From contig JAKLJY010000003.1 in the NCBI GenBank assembly GCA_023150895.1, positions 62,001 to 126,000 on the forward strand: DNA of 64,000 nucleotides. Reading direction: 5' to 3'. This document shows, in pieces, positions 44,871-54,163 of this stretch (within the stretch, counting starts at the first letter, position 1; each line of letters opens with the position of its first letter). The notes under the pieces are model-generated. The model was given only the letters and a program-made list of their open reading frames with translations. It ran no database searches and had not been told where the DNA came from. The position numbers and the translations under genes were made by a program. This DNA is from Myxococcota bacterium. GTDB taxonomy: Bacteria; Myxococcota_A; Bradymonadia; UBA7976; UBA1532.

Positions 44871-46040
44871 ATGCCGCCCCTCGCTGCCCGCAAACCAGCC
44901 GTCACCGGAGAGCACGTGGCACTCACCCCGCTCGAACGACCGTTGGAGCTGTCGCCGCCCCCGGCGGCGGTCTCGCCCCATGAAGCGGGCGCCCGCGTCG
45001 AGCAGCTCCTCGAAGCGCTCGAGGCCGCTCGGGGTGGCCGCCTGCTCATCGTGATCAAGGGCCACCCCGATCCGGACAGCATCGGCAGCGCCATTGCCCA
45101 GCGCCATCTGGCCCGTGCCTATGACATCGAGTGCACGATCCTGTTCTTCGACGAGATCAGCCATCCGGAGAACCGAGCGCTGGTGAAGAGCCTCGATGCG
45201 GATCTGCGCCAGTTCCGCGAGGGCATGGATCTCTCGTCGTACGACTTCGCCTCCTTCGTCGATACGCAGACACCGCATCTGCCGGTCCGGCTGCCGCAGG
45301 TCCCGCAAACGCTGACGTTCGTCGACCACCACAAGATCGTCGGCGGATTCGAGGCCCGCTTCCTCGACATCCGCGAGGACGCGGGTGCGACGAGCAGCAT
45401 CTACGCGGAGTATCTCGAACACTCTCCGTTCGGCCTTCGGCCGGGCGTCGCCGAGGACGCCCGCCTCGCGACGGCCCTCATGCACGGCATCCGAACGGAC
45501 ACCGACAACTTTCTCCTCGCCTACCCCATCGACTACCGCGCCGCGGCGTATCTGCGGCAGTTCCTCGACACGGACCTGCTGCGCATCATCAGCAAGCAGT
45601 CCGTGACCGCCAGAACGATGGAGATCATCCAGAAGGGGCTGAACAACAAGCAGATCCGCGGCACGTTCCTCCTCGCCGGCGTCGGTTTCGTTCGGGAGGA
45701 AGACCGCGACGGGATCGGGCAGGCCGCCGACTTTCTGCTGCGTCACGAAGGTGTCGAAACGGCCCTCGTCTTCGGGATCGTCAATGGCGAGGTCGTCGAC
45801 GGCTCCCTGCGCACCGTCAGCCACACCATCGACCCGGATACCTGGCTCAAGACGGTCTTCGGCACGGACGCCACCGGTCGCCACTACGGCGGTGGCCGGC
45901 GCAACAAGGGCGGCTTCCGGATCCCGCTCGGCCTCTTCGGTCGTTGCCGCGATCGCGAGGCGCTCTGGGCCATCGGACGTCGCACGGTCGAGGACCTCAT
46001 CTTCGAGAAGATCGGGGTCGATCAGGCCGCGGAAGACTGA
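44871..46040 (+). CDS. DHH-family phosphoesterase
   Basis: 389 residues from ATG at 44871. The first DHH motif is HPDPDSIGSAIAQ (metal Asp residues) and the namesake DHH is in LTFVDHHKIVGG. Motifs around GATSSIYAEYLE and ATALMHGIRTDTDNF complete the metal centre, followed by a DHHA1-like domain (GGGRRNKGGFRIPLGLFG). Related proteins are NrnA-type oligoribonucleases or cyclic-dinucleotide phosphodiesterases, acting in the cytosol. The first 55 residues are Pro/Ala-rich. Substrate is not determinable. Confidence 0.87.
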   Translation: MPPLAARKPAVTGEHVALTPLERPLELSPPPAAVSPHEAGARVEQLLEALEAARGGRLLIVIKGHPDPDSIGSAIAQRHLARAYDIECTILFFDEISHPENRALVKSLDADLRQFREGMDLSSYDFASFVDTQTPHLPVRLPQVPQTLTFVDHHKIVGGFEARFLDIREDAGATSSIYAEYLEHSPFGLRPGVAEDARLATALMHGIRTDTDNFLLAYPIDYRAAAYLRQFLDTDLLRIISKQSVTARTMEIIQKGLNNKQIRGTFLLAGVGFVREEDRDGIGQAADFLLRHEGVETALVFGIVNGEVVDGSLRTVSHTIDPDTWLKTVFGTDATGRHYGGGRRNKGGFRIPLGLFGRCRDREALWAIGRRTVEDLIFEKIGVDQAAED

Positions 46041-46075
46041 CGTCCGCTGAATTTCCCGGGCTCCTCGGTCGTCGC

Positions 46076-46103
46076 TTGAATCAACGGTCGCCGGTGGTAA
46101 TGT
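46076..46103 (+). promoter_or_regulatory. Putative promoter of the LpoB-like operon
   Basis: TTGAAT at 46076-46081 and TAATGT at 46098-46103 with a 16-base spacer, 45 bases before the LpoB-like start codon. Hexamer match only. Confidence 0.4.
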
Positions 46104-46147
46104 GCGGCGCCCATTCCTGATCGAACGCCATCGAGGAACCCCTGCCC

Positions 46148-46765
46148 ATGCGCACGCCTCAGCTCCGCCGCCTTTTCACGCTTCTGACCACCGCCGCGCT
46201 CGCCCTGTCCGCCTGTGGCGGTCCGGCCTACGTCCGCGGATCGGACAATCCCGATCTCGACAAGGCGGTGATGTCGACCGGCCTGGACAAGGTCGACCTG
46301 CAGCAGCTCTTCAAAGACAACATCAAGAGCCTCCTCTCGAGCGCGGCGATGACCCGCTGGAAGGACGCCGCGAAGGACGGCAAAGAACAGACGGTGGCGA
46401 TCTTCCAGGTGAAGAACGACACGTCGGAGCACATCGACGACCAGCTCAACGCCCTGCTCTCGGACTTCGAAACGGAGCTCGTGAACAGCGGCTCCGTCAC
46501 CGTCATCAGCCACGAACGGCAGATGCAGCTCGTCGAGGAGCTCAAGTACCAGCAGTCCGCGGTCTTCGACCAGGACAAGGCGGCCCAGCTCGGTCGCCAG
46601 CTCGGCGCGCAGTACTTCGTGACGGGCAAGATGGCCTCGTCCGACCAGAAGACGGACGGCGAACGCCGCGTGCAGTACATGCTCTACATGCAGGTCATCG
46701 AGGTCGAGACCGGCGCCATCCGCTGGCAGAACAAGGCCGAGCTGACCAAGGGACTGATCAAGTAG
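46148..46765 (+). CDS. LpoB-like penicillin-binding protein activator lipoprotein
   Basis: 205 residues with a lipoprotein signal (hydrophobic run and ALSACGG lipobox, acylated Cys near residue 24). The body resembles the LpoB/CsgG-type fold: VAIFQVKNDTSEHIDDQLNALLSDFETEL, ISHERQMQLVEEL, LGRQLGAQYFVTGKM and a C-terminal strand pair. LpoB spans to the outer membrane and activates PBP1b. Here it is followed after 4 bases by a COG3014-like lipoprotein, its usual neighbour. Direct PBP activation is inferred. Confidence 0.82.
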   Translation: MRTPQLRRLFTLLTTAALALSACGGPAYVRGSDNPDLDKAVMSTGLDKVDLQQLFKDNIKSLLSSAAMTRWKDAAKDGKEQTVAIFQVKNDTSEHIDDQLNALLSDFETELVNSGSVTVISHERQMQLVEELKYQQSAVFDQDKAAQLGRQLGAQYFVTGKMASSDQKTDGERRVQYMLYMQVIEVETGAIRWQNKAELTKGLIK

Positions 46766-46769
46766 TCCC

Positions 46770-48140
46770 ATGAACCGGACGCTGCTCGCCGGGGCGATCG
46801 CCCTCTGCGTCGCCCTCCTGACCGGATGCGGTGGCTACGCCGCCTCGAGCGAGGTCTTTCGTCGCTCGATGACCGCCGGGCAGCCCGAGCAGGCGCTCGC
46901 GGCGGTCAATCAGGCGCTCGACGTCCCGAAGGCCGAAGACCTCCCCAAGAAGACGGGCGGCGACAACACGTTGCTCCTGCTCGAACGTGCGACGATTCTC
47001 CAGGCGCTCGGGCGGACGGATCTCTCGTCGCGCGACTTCGAAACGGCCGACAAGAACCTCGAGGTCGTCGACTTCACGAGCGACACCGCCGGGGACATCG
47101 GCAAGTGGGTCTTCTCGGACGACTCGGGCGTCTACCGGACGCCGCCCTATGAGAAGCTGCTCGTCAACACGCTGAACCTGCTCAACTACCTCGTCCGGGG
47201 CAATGCCAACGGGGCCAAGGTCGAGGCGCGCCGTTTTCAGATCAACCAGAAGTACTTCAAGGAGTCGGACGCCGCCCAGCAGGGCCTCATGGCGCTCGGC
47301 AGCTACCTGGCGGGGTTCGCGTTCGAGGTCGCCGGCGATGCCCAGGTCGCCATGCGGTACTACGCCGACGCCGTGACGACGGGGCGGGTTCCGACGGCGC
47401 TCGATGCGGCCGCTCGCCTGCACGCACGCACCGGGCAGTCCGACGAGCGCATTGCGGGCGAACTGGCCGCGCTGCCCCCTCCCGCGCCGCGCGACGAAAC
47501 ACAGGCCGAACTCCTCGTGGTCGTCCAGATCGGCATGGCGCCGTTCAAGACGGCCGAGCGCTTGCCCATCGGCGCGGCCGTCGTCGCCGCGACGGCGCCC
47601 GGGCCCGGTGCCCGGCTGACCCCGGCGCAGCGCAGCCAGGCCAACACGTTTGCCGCGAAGGGGCTCCTGAAATGGGTCAACTACCCGAAGCTTCGCCGAT
47701 CGGCGAAGAGCCGATGGACGAGCGCGCAGGTGGTCCTCGACGAGCAGCAGGTGCTCTCCGGCGGCGAAGCCCTCGACATCGAGAGCCGCGCGGTCTCGTC
47801 GTTCGACCAGATCGAGGGGACGATCGTCGCGGCCGCCATCGTCCGGATGATCACGCGCGCCGTCGCCGGCGAGGCCACGAACGCCGTTGCACGCAAGGCG
47901 AGCAACAGCGGCGCCATCGGGTTGCTCGCCGGCCTCCTCGTCGAGGGGGCGATGACCGCCGTGGACACGCCGGACACCCGGAGTTGGGTCACCCTGCCCG
48001 CGCGCATTCACGTCGCCCGCGCCCGGATCGCGCCGGGACGCCACACCGTCCAGGTCCGGCTCGGCGGCTACACGCGAACCGCGACGCTCGAGGCGACCCC
48101 CGGCGGGTGGCACGTCCTGAACTTCTCAGACCTCCGATGA
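46770..48140 (+). CDS. COG3014-like lipoprotein
   Basis: 456 residues with lipobox LLTGCGG (Cys near residue 21). The N-terminal half is helical with TPR-like character (AGQPEQALAAVNQALDVPK; LLLLERATILQALGRTD), with a typical EKLLVNTLNLLNYLVRGNANGAKVEARRF segment. The C-terminal half has a hydrophobic Ala/Gly-rich stretch (GAIGLLAGLLVEGAMTAVDTPDTRSWVTLP) and a final beta-rich domain (GRHTVQVRLGGYT). The family frequently sits beside LpoB-like genes, but its function is unknown. It is the second gene of the pair. Confidence 0.78.
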   Translation: MNRTLLAGAIALCVALLTGCGGYAASSEVFRRSMTAGQPEQALAAVNQALDVPKAEDLPKKTGGDNTLLLLERATILQALGRTDLSSRDFETADKNLEVVDFTSDTAGDIGKWVFSDDSGVYRTPPYEKLLVNTLNLLNYLVRGNANGAKVEARRFQINQKYFKESDAAQQGLMALGSYLAGFAFEVAGDAQVAMRYYADAVTTGRVPTALDAAARLHARTGQSDERIAGELAALPPPAPRDETQAELLVVVQIGMAPFKTAERLPIGAAVVAATAPGPGARLTPAQRSQANTFAAKGLLKWVNYPKLRRSAKSRWTSAQVVLDEQQVLSGGEALDIESRAVSSFDQIEGTIVAAAIVRMITRAVAGEATNAVARKASNSGAIGLLAGLLVEGAMTAVDTPDTRSWVTLPARIHVARARIAPGRHTVQVRLGGYTRTATLEATPGGWHVLNFSDLR

Positions 48141-48177
48141 TCATCGTTCGCTGACCACAACCCCAAGGACCAGCGCC

Positions 48178-48714
48178 ATGAAGACGCCCCGTTCTCCTCT
48201 CCCGCGCCACCCCCTCACCGCCCTGGCCGCCGCCGCGTTGCTGCTGCCGGGCACCGCCTCGGCGCTCGACGCCTATCGCGACCGGACGGGCCTGTTCTAC
48301 GGCGGAGGCCTGGGATTTGGTGCCGGCAAGTCCGACGCCGACGGCGCCGAGACCAAGGCTGGCCTCAACCTCAGCGGCCGCATCGGCGGCGGCGTCAACG
48401 AGAATCTCACGCTCGACTTCACGATGGGCCTCACGAAGCAGCTCGACGTCGACACCACCCTGGTCTCGGGTTTCGTCGGCACGAATCTCTTCGTGGCCGG
48501 CGACCTGTCCGTCCGGTTGATGGGCGGCATCGCGCACGCGTCCCTCGACGGCGCGGACGGCGAGACGGGGTTTGGCGCCGGCGCCGGCCTCGGGTACGAG
48601 TTCTGGGCCAACGCGGACCTCGCGGTCGGCGTCGGTGCGGACTACCAGCACCTCTTCTTCGATGCCGGCAGCTTCAACACCATCAACTTCGGCGTGACGT
48701 TCACCGTGTACTGA
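48178..48714 (+). CDS. Small outer membrane beta-barrel protein
   Basis: 178 residues. Signal peptide with hydrophobic run and LLPGTASA cleavage site, then eight or so amphipathic strands (RTGLFYGGGLGFGAGKSDADG; GLNLSGRIGGGVNENLTLDFTMGL; ADLAVGVGADYQHLFFDAG; NTINFGVTFTVY) ending in an aromatic residue, as in small OmpA/OmpX-like barrels. It lies 37 bases after the COG3014-like gene, possibly same transcript. No specific function is visible. Confidence 0.78.
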   Translation: MKTPRSPLPRHPLTALAAAALLLPGTASALDAYRDRTGLFYGGGLGFGAGKSDADGAETKAGLNLSGRIGGGVNENLTLDFTMGLTKQLDVDTTLVSGFVGTNLFVAGDLSVRLMGGIAHASLDGADGETGFGAGAGLGYEFWANADLAVGVGADYQHLFFDAGSFNTINFGVTFTVY

Positions 48715-48742
48715 GAAGGGTCGCGCGGCGCGCCCCTCCCCG

Positions 48743-48771
48743 TTGACCCCCGCCCGTGGTTCTCGTATATC
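48743..48771 (+). promoter_or_regulatory. Probable prfB promoter
   Basis: TTGACC at 48743-48748 and TATATC at 48766-48771 with the ideal 17-base spacer, 42 bases before the prfB ATG. Five of six and four to five of six consensus positions match. A good housekeeping promoter. Confidence 0.65.
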
Positions 48772-48813
48772 GGCCGCCCCGCGCCATTCCGGCCGACGAC
48801 CGAGGAGCCACCC

Positions 48814-49957
48814 ATGCCCAGCTACCCCGCCACGTTCGACGCCCGCATCAACGAGAGCCGCGAGCGGCTCCTCAAGCTGCGGAGGTTTCTTTGACGCCGA
48901 TCGCAAGATCGAACGCGTCGGAGAACTCGACCACCTGAGCGCGCAGCCCGAGTTCTGGTCCGACCAGGAGAAGGCCCAGGAGCTCCTGCGCGAGCGCAAT
49001 GAGATGAAAACGCAGCTCGACGCCATGGACACCGTCGGCCGCGGGGTCGACGACGCCGTCGTCTATCTCGAGATGTACGAGGAGGCGCCGGACGACGACC
49101 TGCTCGCCGAGGCCGAGACGGCGTTGAAAAGCGCCGAGCTCAGGCTTGAGCACATGGAGTTCGAGCGCATGATGAGCGGCCGGCACGACCGGGCCGCCGC
49201 CTTCGTCGCCATCAACGCCGGCGCCGGCGGCACCGAGAGCCAGGACTGGGCCGAGATGCTGTTGCGCATGTATCTGCGCTTCAGCGAACGCCAGGGCTGG
49301 AAGGTCGAGGTCACCGACGAGCTAGCCGGGGACACGGCCGGCATCAAGAGCGCGATGCTGCGTGTCGAAGGCGACCACGCCTTCGGTTACCTGAAGGCCG
49401 AGAACGGCGTGCACCGCCTGGTCCGGATTTCGCCCTTCGATGCCAACAAGCGCCGGCAGACGAGCTTCGCCAGCGTCTCGGTGCTGCCCGAGGTCGACGA
49501 CTCCATCGAGATCGAGGTGCGCGACGGCGATCTTCGCGTCGACACCTATCGTTCGTCCGGCGCTGGCGGCCAGCACGTCAACAAGACGGACTCCGCGGTT
49601 CGCCTGACGCACCTTCCCACCGGTGTCGTCGTGGCCTGCCAGGCGGAGCGAAGCCAGCACAAGAACCGCTCCCTGGCGATGAAGCTCCTCAAGGCCAAGC
49701 TGTACGAACTCGAGCTGCAGAAGCGCAACGACGAGCGGGACGCGCTGTACGCCGGCAAGGCCAAAATCGACTTCGGCAGCCAGATCCGGAGCTACGTGCT
49801 GCACCCTTACCAGATGGTCAAGGACCTCCGGACGGGTTGGCAGACGAGCGATACCCGCGGGTTCCTCGACGGCGACCTGACGGCGGCCGTCCAGGCGTTT
49901 CTGCTGATGCACGCGGGCGAAGCCCCGCAAGCACGCGACGTGCAGGACGTCGACTGA
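48814..49957 (+). CDS. prfB: Peptide chain release factor 2 (programmed +1 frameshift)
   Basis: Translation begins at ATG 48814 (MPSYPATFDARINES) and reaches an in-frame TGA at 48892 after 26 codons. Full-length protein needs a +1 shift at CTT-TGA-C: join 48814-48891 with 48893-49957, about 380 residues. The downstream part has RF2 signatures: SPFDANKRRQTSFAS (codon recognition), SSGAGGQHVNKTDSAVR (GGQ peptidyl hydrolysis) and SQHKNRSLAMKLLK. RF2 terminates at TGA and TAA. The frameshift lets RF2 autoregulate: when it is scarce the ribosome pauses at TGA and slips. A single-frame call would miss the N-terminal start or read nonsense upstream. Confidence 0.95.
48881..48895 (+). promoter_or_regulatory. 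prfB +1 programmed frameshift site
   Basis: GGAGG (48881-48885) is a Shine-Dalgarno-like stimulator 3 bases before the slippery CTT (48889-48891), stop TGA (48892-48894) and C (48895). This is the conserved CTT-TGA-C architecture; E. coli uses an AGGGGG stimulator at the same spacing. Confidence 0.92.
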
Positions 49958-50360
49958 TTTCTGACCCCGCGACCCGATTTCCTACACGGAATCGGGTTGT
50001 CCACAGGGTTATCCACAGGCAGCCCTCGGCCCACCGGGTATGGAGGGTCGACGCGGGGGCTTTGACCGATTGCGCCTACGCGCGCCCGACCGCTTGGTGC
50101 CGTGCAAATAGCTGAAATGATTCAGTTGGCGCCCATGTAGGCTGTCTAACCACACGAAAACTCCCCCTCCTCACGCGCCCGGCCGCGGACGCCCTCGGGC
50201 GGGGGGGGGCTGTGGATAACGTGTGAACTGCTGTGAATTCACCCCCTGTCACGGGCACCTCGCCGACCGTCCGCACCGCGCTGCGCGGTGGCGCTCGCGG
50301 GGCTTGATCCCGGCGGGACATGCGGATACGGTGCGCCGCTCGCTCGCCGGAGGCCCAGCG
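49958..50360. other. Gene-free spacer with three DnaA-box matches
   Basis: No credible coding sequence in 403 bases. Two perfect DnaA boxes are present: TTATCCACA at 50009-50017 and, inverted, TGTGGATAA at 50211-50219. A near match, TTGTCCACA, is at 49997-50005. Between them, 50101-50165 is A/T-richer than the surroundings and contains CTGAA-ATGA-TTCAG. A run of nine G is at 50201-50209. A replication-origin, DnaA-titration or DnaA-regulated promoter role is inferred; no dnaA, parAB or rpmH gene is nearby. The lysS promoter should also lie here. Confidence 0.65.
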
Positions 50361-51836
50361 ATGGAAGACACGATCATCAGCCAGCGCAAGGCGAAAGCCG
50401 AGGCGTTGCGCGCTCTTGGGGACCACCCCTACGCCAACGACTTCACCGTCACGGACACGGCCGAGGCCGTTCTGTCTACGCACGCGGAGAAGACGGCGGA
50501 GGCCCTCGAAGCGACGCCGATACCGGTGGCGCTCGGCGGCCGGGTCATGGCGATTCGCCGGATGGGCAAGGTCGTCTTTCTGGTCGTCCTCGACCGGTCC
50601 GGTCAGATTCAGGCCAACCTTTTCCAGGACCAACTGCCGGAAAGCGACTTCCAGCGTCTGGAGCTGCTCGACGTCGGCGACATCGTCGGTGTCGGCGGCA
50701 TCATGATGCGGACGCGGAAGGGCGAACTCTCGGTCAAGGCGACCCGGTTCCGCATTCTGACGAAGACGCTGCGCCCCCTGCCCGAGAAGTGGCACGGTCT
50801 GACGGATGTCGCCGTGCGCTACCGCCAGCGTTACGTCGACCTCATCGTCAACGACGACGTCCGGCGGACGTTTCAGGCCCGCAGCCGCATCGTTTCTTAC
50901 ATCCGTCGTTTCTTCGAGGATCGCGACTACCTCGAGGTCGAGACGCCGATGCTGCAGTCGCTTTACGGCGGCGCGGCCGCGCGGCCATTCGTCACCCACC
51001 ACAATTCGCTCGACATGAAGCTCTACCTCCGCATCGCGCCGGAGCTGAACCTCAAGCGACTCGTGGTCGGCGGGCTGCATCGCGTCTTCGAGCTGAACAA
51101 GAACTTCAGAAACGAGGGCGTCTCGACGCAGCACAATCCCGAGTTCACGGCGCTCGAGTTCTACGAAGCGTTCGCGACGTATGAAGATCTGATGGCCCTG
51201 ACCGAGACGCTGCTCGAGGGCCTGACGCTGCACCTGCACGGCAAGACCAGGATCGCCCACGGGGAGCACGAGCTCGAGTTCGCGCGTCCCTTCCGGCGCC
51301 TGTCGGTCTACCAGGGGCTCATCGAACACGCCGGCATCCCCGCCGACCAGGTGAACGACCGCGACGTCCTGTTGGCGGCGGCGGCACGCCTCGAGGTCGC
51401 CAAGGCGGACAAGATGCCGCTCGGCTACCTGCAGATGGCCGTTTTCGAGGCGGCGGCCGAGCACCTGCTCATTCAACCGACGTTCGTGACGGACTTCCCG
51501 CTCGACGTCTCGCCGCTCTCGCGAAAGAAGGACGCCGATCCGCGGCTCGTCGACCGCTTCGAGCTCTACATCGCCGGGCGCGAGATCGCCAACGCCTTCT
51601 CGGAGCTCAACGACCCCGTCGACCAGCACGAGCGGTTCGCCGCTCAGGTCGCCCACCGCGAGCAAGGCGACGACGAAGCCCACCCGATGGACGAGGACTT
51701 CGTCCGGGCGCTCGAGTACGGCCTGCCGCCGACGGCGGGTGAGGGCATCGGCATCGACCGTCTCGTCATGCTCATGACCAACAGCCCTTCGATTCGGGAC
51801 GTGCTCTTCTTCCCGCTGATGCGGCCGGAGGGCTGA
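50361..51836 (+). CDS. lysS: Lysyl-tRNA synthetase (class II)
   Basis: 491 residues from ATG at 50361, with GGAGG 8 bases upstream; the longer open frame up to 50223 is not conserved. An N-terminal OB-fold anticodon domain (GRVMAIRRMGKVVFLVVLDRSGQIQ) precedes the catalytic core: motif 2 FELNKNFRNEGVSTQHNPEFTALEFYEA, and motif 3 GIGIDRLVMLMTNSPSIRDVLFFP. Charges tRNA-Lys. It begins the lysS-lolC-lolD-bamA-skp-lpxD-lpxA run, with lolC following 6 bases after the stop. Confidence 0.97.
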   Translation: MEDTIISQRKAKAEALRALGDHPYANDFTVTDTAEAVLSTHAEKTAEALEATPIPVALGGRVMAIRRMGKVVFLVVLDRSGQIQANLFQDQLPESDFQRLELLDVGDIVGVGGIMMRTRKGELSVKATRFRILTKTLRPLPEKWHGLTDVAVRYRQRYVDLIVNDDVRRTFQARSRIVSYIRRFFEDRDYLEVETPMLQSLYGGAAARPFVTHHNSLDMKLYLRIAPELNLKRLVVGGLHRVFELNKNFRNEGVSTQHNPEFTALEFYEAFATYEDLMALTETLLEGLTLHLHGKTRIAHGEHELEFARPFRRLSVYQGLIEHAGIPADQVNDRDVLLAAAARLEVAKADKMPLGYLQMAVFEAAAEHLLIQPTFVTDFPLDVSPLSRKKDADPRLVDRFELYIAGREIANAFSELNDPVDQHERFAAQVAHREQGDDEAHPMDEDFVRALEYGLPPTAGEGIGIDRLVMLMTNSPSIRDVLFFPLMRPEG

Positions 51837-51842
51837 ATCGCC

Positions 51843-53462
51843 TTGTGGGCCGGGCCTTTCGAGAGTTTCGTCGGTTGGCGGTATCTGCTTCGCGTGAAGC
51901 GTCGGCCCCGCGCGTTCCTGCTCGGCCTCGGCCTGCTCGCCCTCGGTGCGCTCTCCGTTTATGCGGGCGTGGCGGCGTTCGGACGTGACAGCGTCGCGAG
52001 TTCCCTCTTCTCCCCGAGCGGTCAGGCGCCGGTCATCGCCCTCGGACTCGGGGCGGTCTGTCTCGCCGTCGGCTTCTGCGTCACCCTCTTCGGGGCGCTG
52101 AACACGTTTCTGACGTCGTTTTCGGCCTTCTCCGCGTTCATGGTCTGCATCGGGGTCATGGAGGTCATCCTCGTCCTCGGGGTCATGAACGGTTTTCAGA
52201 AAGACCTCCGGACGAAGATCCTCGACACGCAGGCGCACGTCGTCGTCGACGCCCCCGACGGGGCGCAGTACTTCGGTGACTATCGCGCCCTGACGGAGAA
52301 GGCCCGCGCCGTCGAGGGGGTGACCGGCGCGACGCCGTTCCTTCAGACCGAGGTCATGATCACCTCACCGACCAACCTCCAGCCCGCGCTTCTCAAGGGC
52401 GTGGACATCGGCACGGTCGGAGAAGCCAATCGACTCCCCGAGACGATCAAAGAGGGCAAGCTCGAGGCCCTCGAGCGCCCCGAGCTGGTCAAGCCGTTCA
52501 GCCTCGACGACCACCCCTCGCTCGGCGACGTCCCGGAGGGGCACGACCGTGCCCGCGCGGCGGCCGACCTCGACGCCGAAGATGCCCCCCCTGCCGCCGC
52601 CCCCGATCCGGAGTTGGCGGCCGCGGGTATGGAGATCCCTGCGCCTGCCGCCGCAACGGCCGGTCGCAGCGTGTTGCCCGCGCTCCTTCTGGGGACGGAG
52701 CTGCGCCGGAACCTGAACCTCTGGGCCGGGGAGCGTCTCAACATCGTTTCTCCCGTCGGCGATCTCGGCCCGAACGGCCCGATCCCGAAGAGCCGGCCAT
52801 TCCGGGTCGCCGGCTGGTTCGAGTCGGGGATGCTCGAGTTCGACACGCGTCTCGCCTACACGAGCATCGCCGCTCTCCAGCGCTACCTCGGTCTCGACGA
52901 CGTCGTCGGCGGCATTCAGATCCGGGTGGCCGACATCGAACAGGCGCGCCCCGTCCGCGACCGCCTCCGGGCCGTGCTCGGCGATGCCGTCCGGGTCAGC
53001 GACTGGCAAGAGCTCAACAGCAATCTCTTTTCTGCCCTGAAGCTGGAAAAGATCGCGATGTTTCTGGTGCTGAGCATCAACATTCTGCTCGCTGCGTTCG
53101 CCATCACTGCGACCCTGGTGATGACCATCATCGAGCGCCGCCGACAGGTCGCCATCCTCAGCGCGATGGGCGCCCATCGAGGCAGCGTGATTCGCATCTT
53201 CATGAGCCAGGGTCTGTTCAACGGCGCGCTCGGGGCGGGCGTCGGTGCCGCCCTCGGCCTCGCGCTCGGGTTCGGGCTTTCGGCCGTTCAGCTCCCGATG
53301 GACGGCTCGGTCTATTACCTGCCGAACATTCCCGTGGACGTCCGAACCGTCGATGTCGTCTCGATCGTCCTCGTCGCCCTCGCGATCAGCGTGCTGTCGA
53401 CGATCTACCCGGCCATCTACGCCGCCCGGCTGCGACCGGTGGAAGGGCTCAGCGCGGAATGA
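51843..53462 (+). CDS. lolC: LolC/LolE-type lipoprotein-releasing ABC permease
   Basis: 539 residues from a TTG start with GGAGG about 10 bases upstream, inside the lysS stop region. The core matches LolC/E: VMEVILVLGVMNGFQKDLRTKILDTQAHVVV, then periplasmic domain and three C-terminal helices (FLVLSINILLAAFAITATLVMTIIERRRQVAILSAMG). Two extra hydrophobic segments (about residues 24-45 and 62-85) precede the usual first helix, and a Pro/Ala/Asp linker of about 60 residues is inserted near 215-280. LolCDE extracts lipoproteins from the inner membrane. LolD follows by ATGA overlap. Confidence 0.92.
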   Translation: MWAGPFESFVGWRYLLRVKRRPRAFLLGLGLLALGALSVYAGVAAFGRDSVASSLFSPSGQAPVIALGLGAVCLAVGFCVTLFGALNTFLTSFSAFSAFMVCIGVMEVILVLGVMNGFQKDLRTKILDTQAHVVVDAPDGAQYFGDYRALTEKARAVEGVTGATPFLQTEVMITSPTNLQPALLKGVDIGTVGEANRLPETIKEGKLEALERPELVKPFSLDDHPSLGDVPEGHDRARAAADLDAEDAPPAAAPDPELAAAGMEIPAPAAATAGRSVLPALLLGTELRRNLNLWAGERLNIVSPVGDLGPNGPIPKSRPFRVAGWFESGMLEFDTRLAYTSIAALQRYLGLDDVVGGIQIRVADIEQARPVRDRLRAVLGDAVRVSDWQELNSNLFSALKLEKIAMFLVLSINILLAAFAITATLVMTIIERRRQVAILSAMGAHRGSVIRIFMSQGLFNGALGAGVGAALGLALGFGLSAVQLPMDGSVYYLPNIPVDVRTVDVVSIVLVALAISVLSTIYPAIYAARLRPVEGLSAE

Positions 53463-54163
53463 GCCAGCCTCCCCTGCTCGAGGTCCGCGGACTCTCCAAA
53501 CACTTCCTCCATGAAGGCCGGACGATCGAGGTCCTGCGCACGATCGACCTCATCGTCGAGCGGGGCGAGCAGGTGGCGATCGTCGGCCAGTCCGGCGCGG
53601 GCAAGAGCACGCTGCTTCATGTCCTCGGCACGCTCGATGCCCCGTCCGCGGGCGAGATCCGGGTCGCCGGACAGCTCGTGACGGCGATGCCGACCCGCGC
53701 GCTGGCCGAATTTCGCAACCGTACGATCGGGTTCATGTTCCAGTTCCACCACCTGCTCCCGGAGTTCACGGCCCTGGAGAACGCGATGATGCCCCTGCTG
53801 ATGCGGCGGGTCCGGCGGGCCGAGGCCCGGGACGAGGCCACCGCGTGGCTGGAGCGCGTCGGGCTCTCTCACCGACTGACCCACCGTCCCGGTGAGCTGT
53901 CCGGCGGCGAGCAACAGCGGGTCGCGCTGGCGCGTGCCCTCGTCGGCAAGCCGCAGCTCCTCATGGCGGACGAACCCACCGGCAACCTCGACAGTCGCAC
54001 GAGCGCGGGCATTCACGAGCTCTTCCGGACGCTGACCACCGAACAGGGCACCGCGATGCTCATCGTGACCCACAACACCGAGCTCGCACGGAACCTGCCG
54101 CGCTGCCTCCGGATGAAAGACGGCGGCCTCGTCGACGAGACGGGCCCGGGAGCGCCGCGGTGA
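53459..54163 (+). CDS. lolD: LolD ABC transporter ATPase
   Basis: 234 residues. Walker [19 protein letters not shown], LolD-typical [16 protein letters not shown], signature [15 protein letters not shown] and Walker [16 protein letters not shown]. It supplies ATP hydrolysis to LolC/E for lipoprotein release. The start overlaps the lolC stop (ATGA) and its stop overlaps the bamA start (GTGA), so expression is coupled. Confidence 0.97.
   Translation: MSQPPLLEVRGLSKHFLHEGRTIEVLRTIDLIVERGEQVAIVGQSGAGKSTLLHVLGTLDAPSAGEIRVAGQLVTAMPTRALAEFRNRTIGFMFQFHHLLPEFTALENAMMPLLMRRVRRAEARDEATAWLERVGLSHRLTHRPGELSGGEQQRVALARALVGKPQLLMADEPTGNLDSRTSAGIHELFRTLTTEQGTAMLIVTHNTELARNLPRCLRMKDGGLVDETGPGAPR

Noticed and set aside
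48743-48892. Upstream reading frame of the RF2 gene before the frameshift
   Set aside because: It translates to low-similarity sequence and ignores the conserved CTT-TGA-C shift; the real N-terminus starts at 48814 in another frame.
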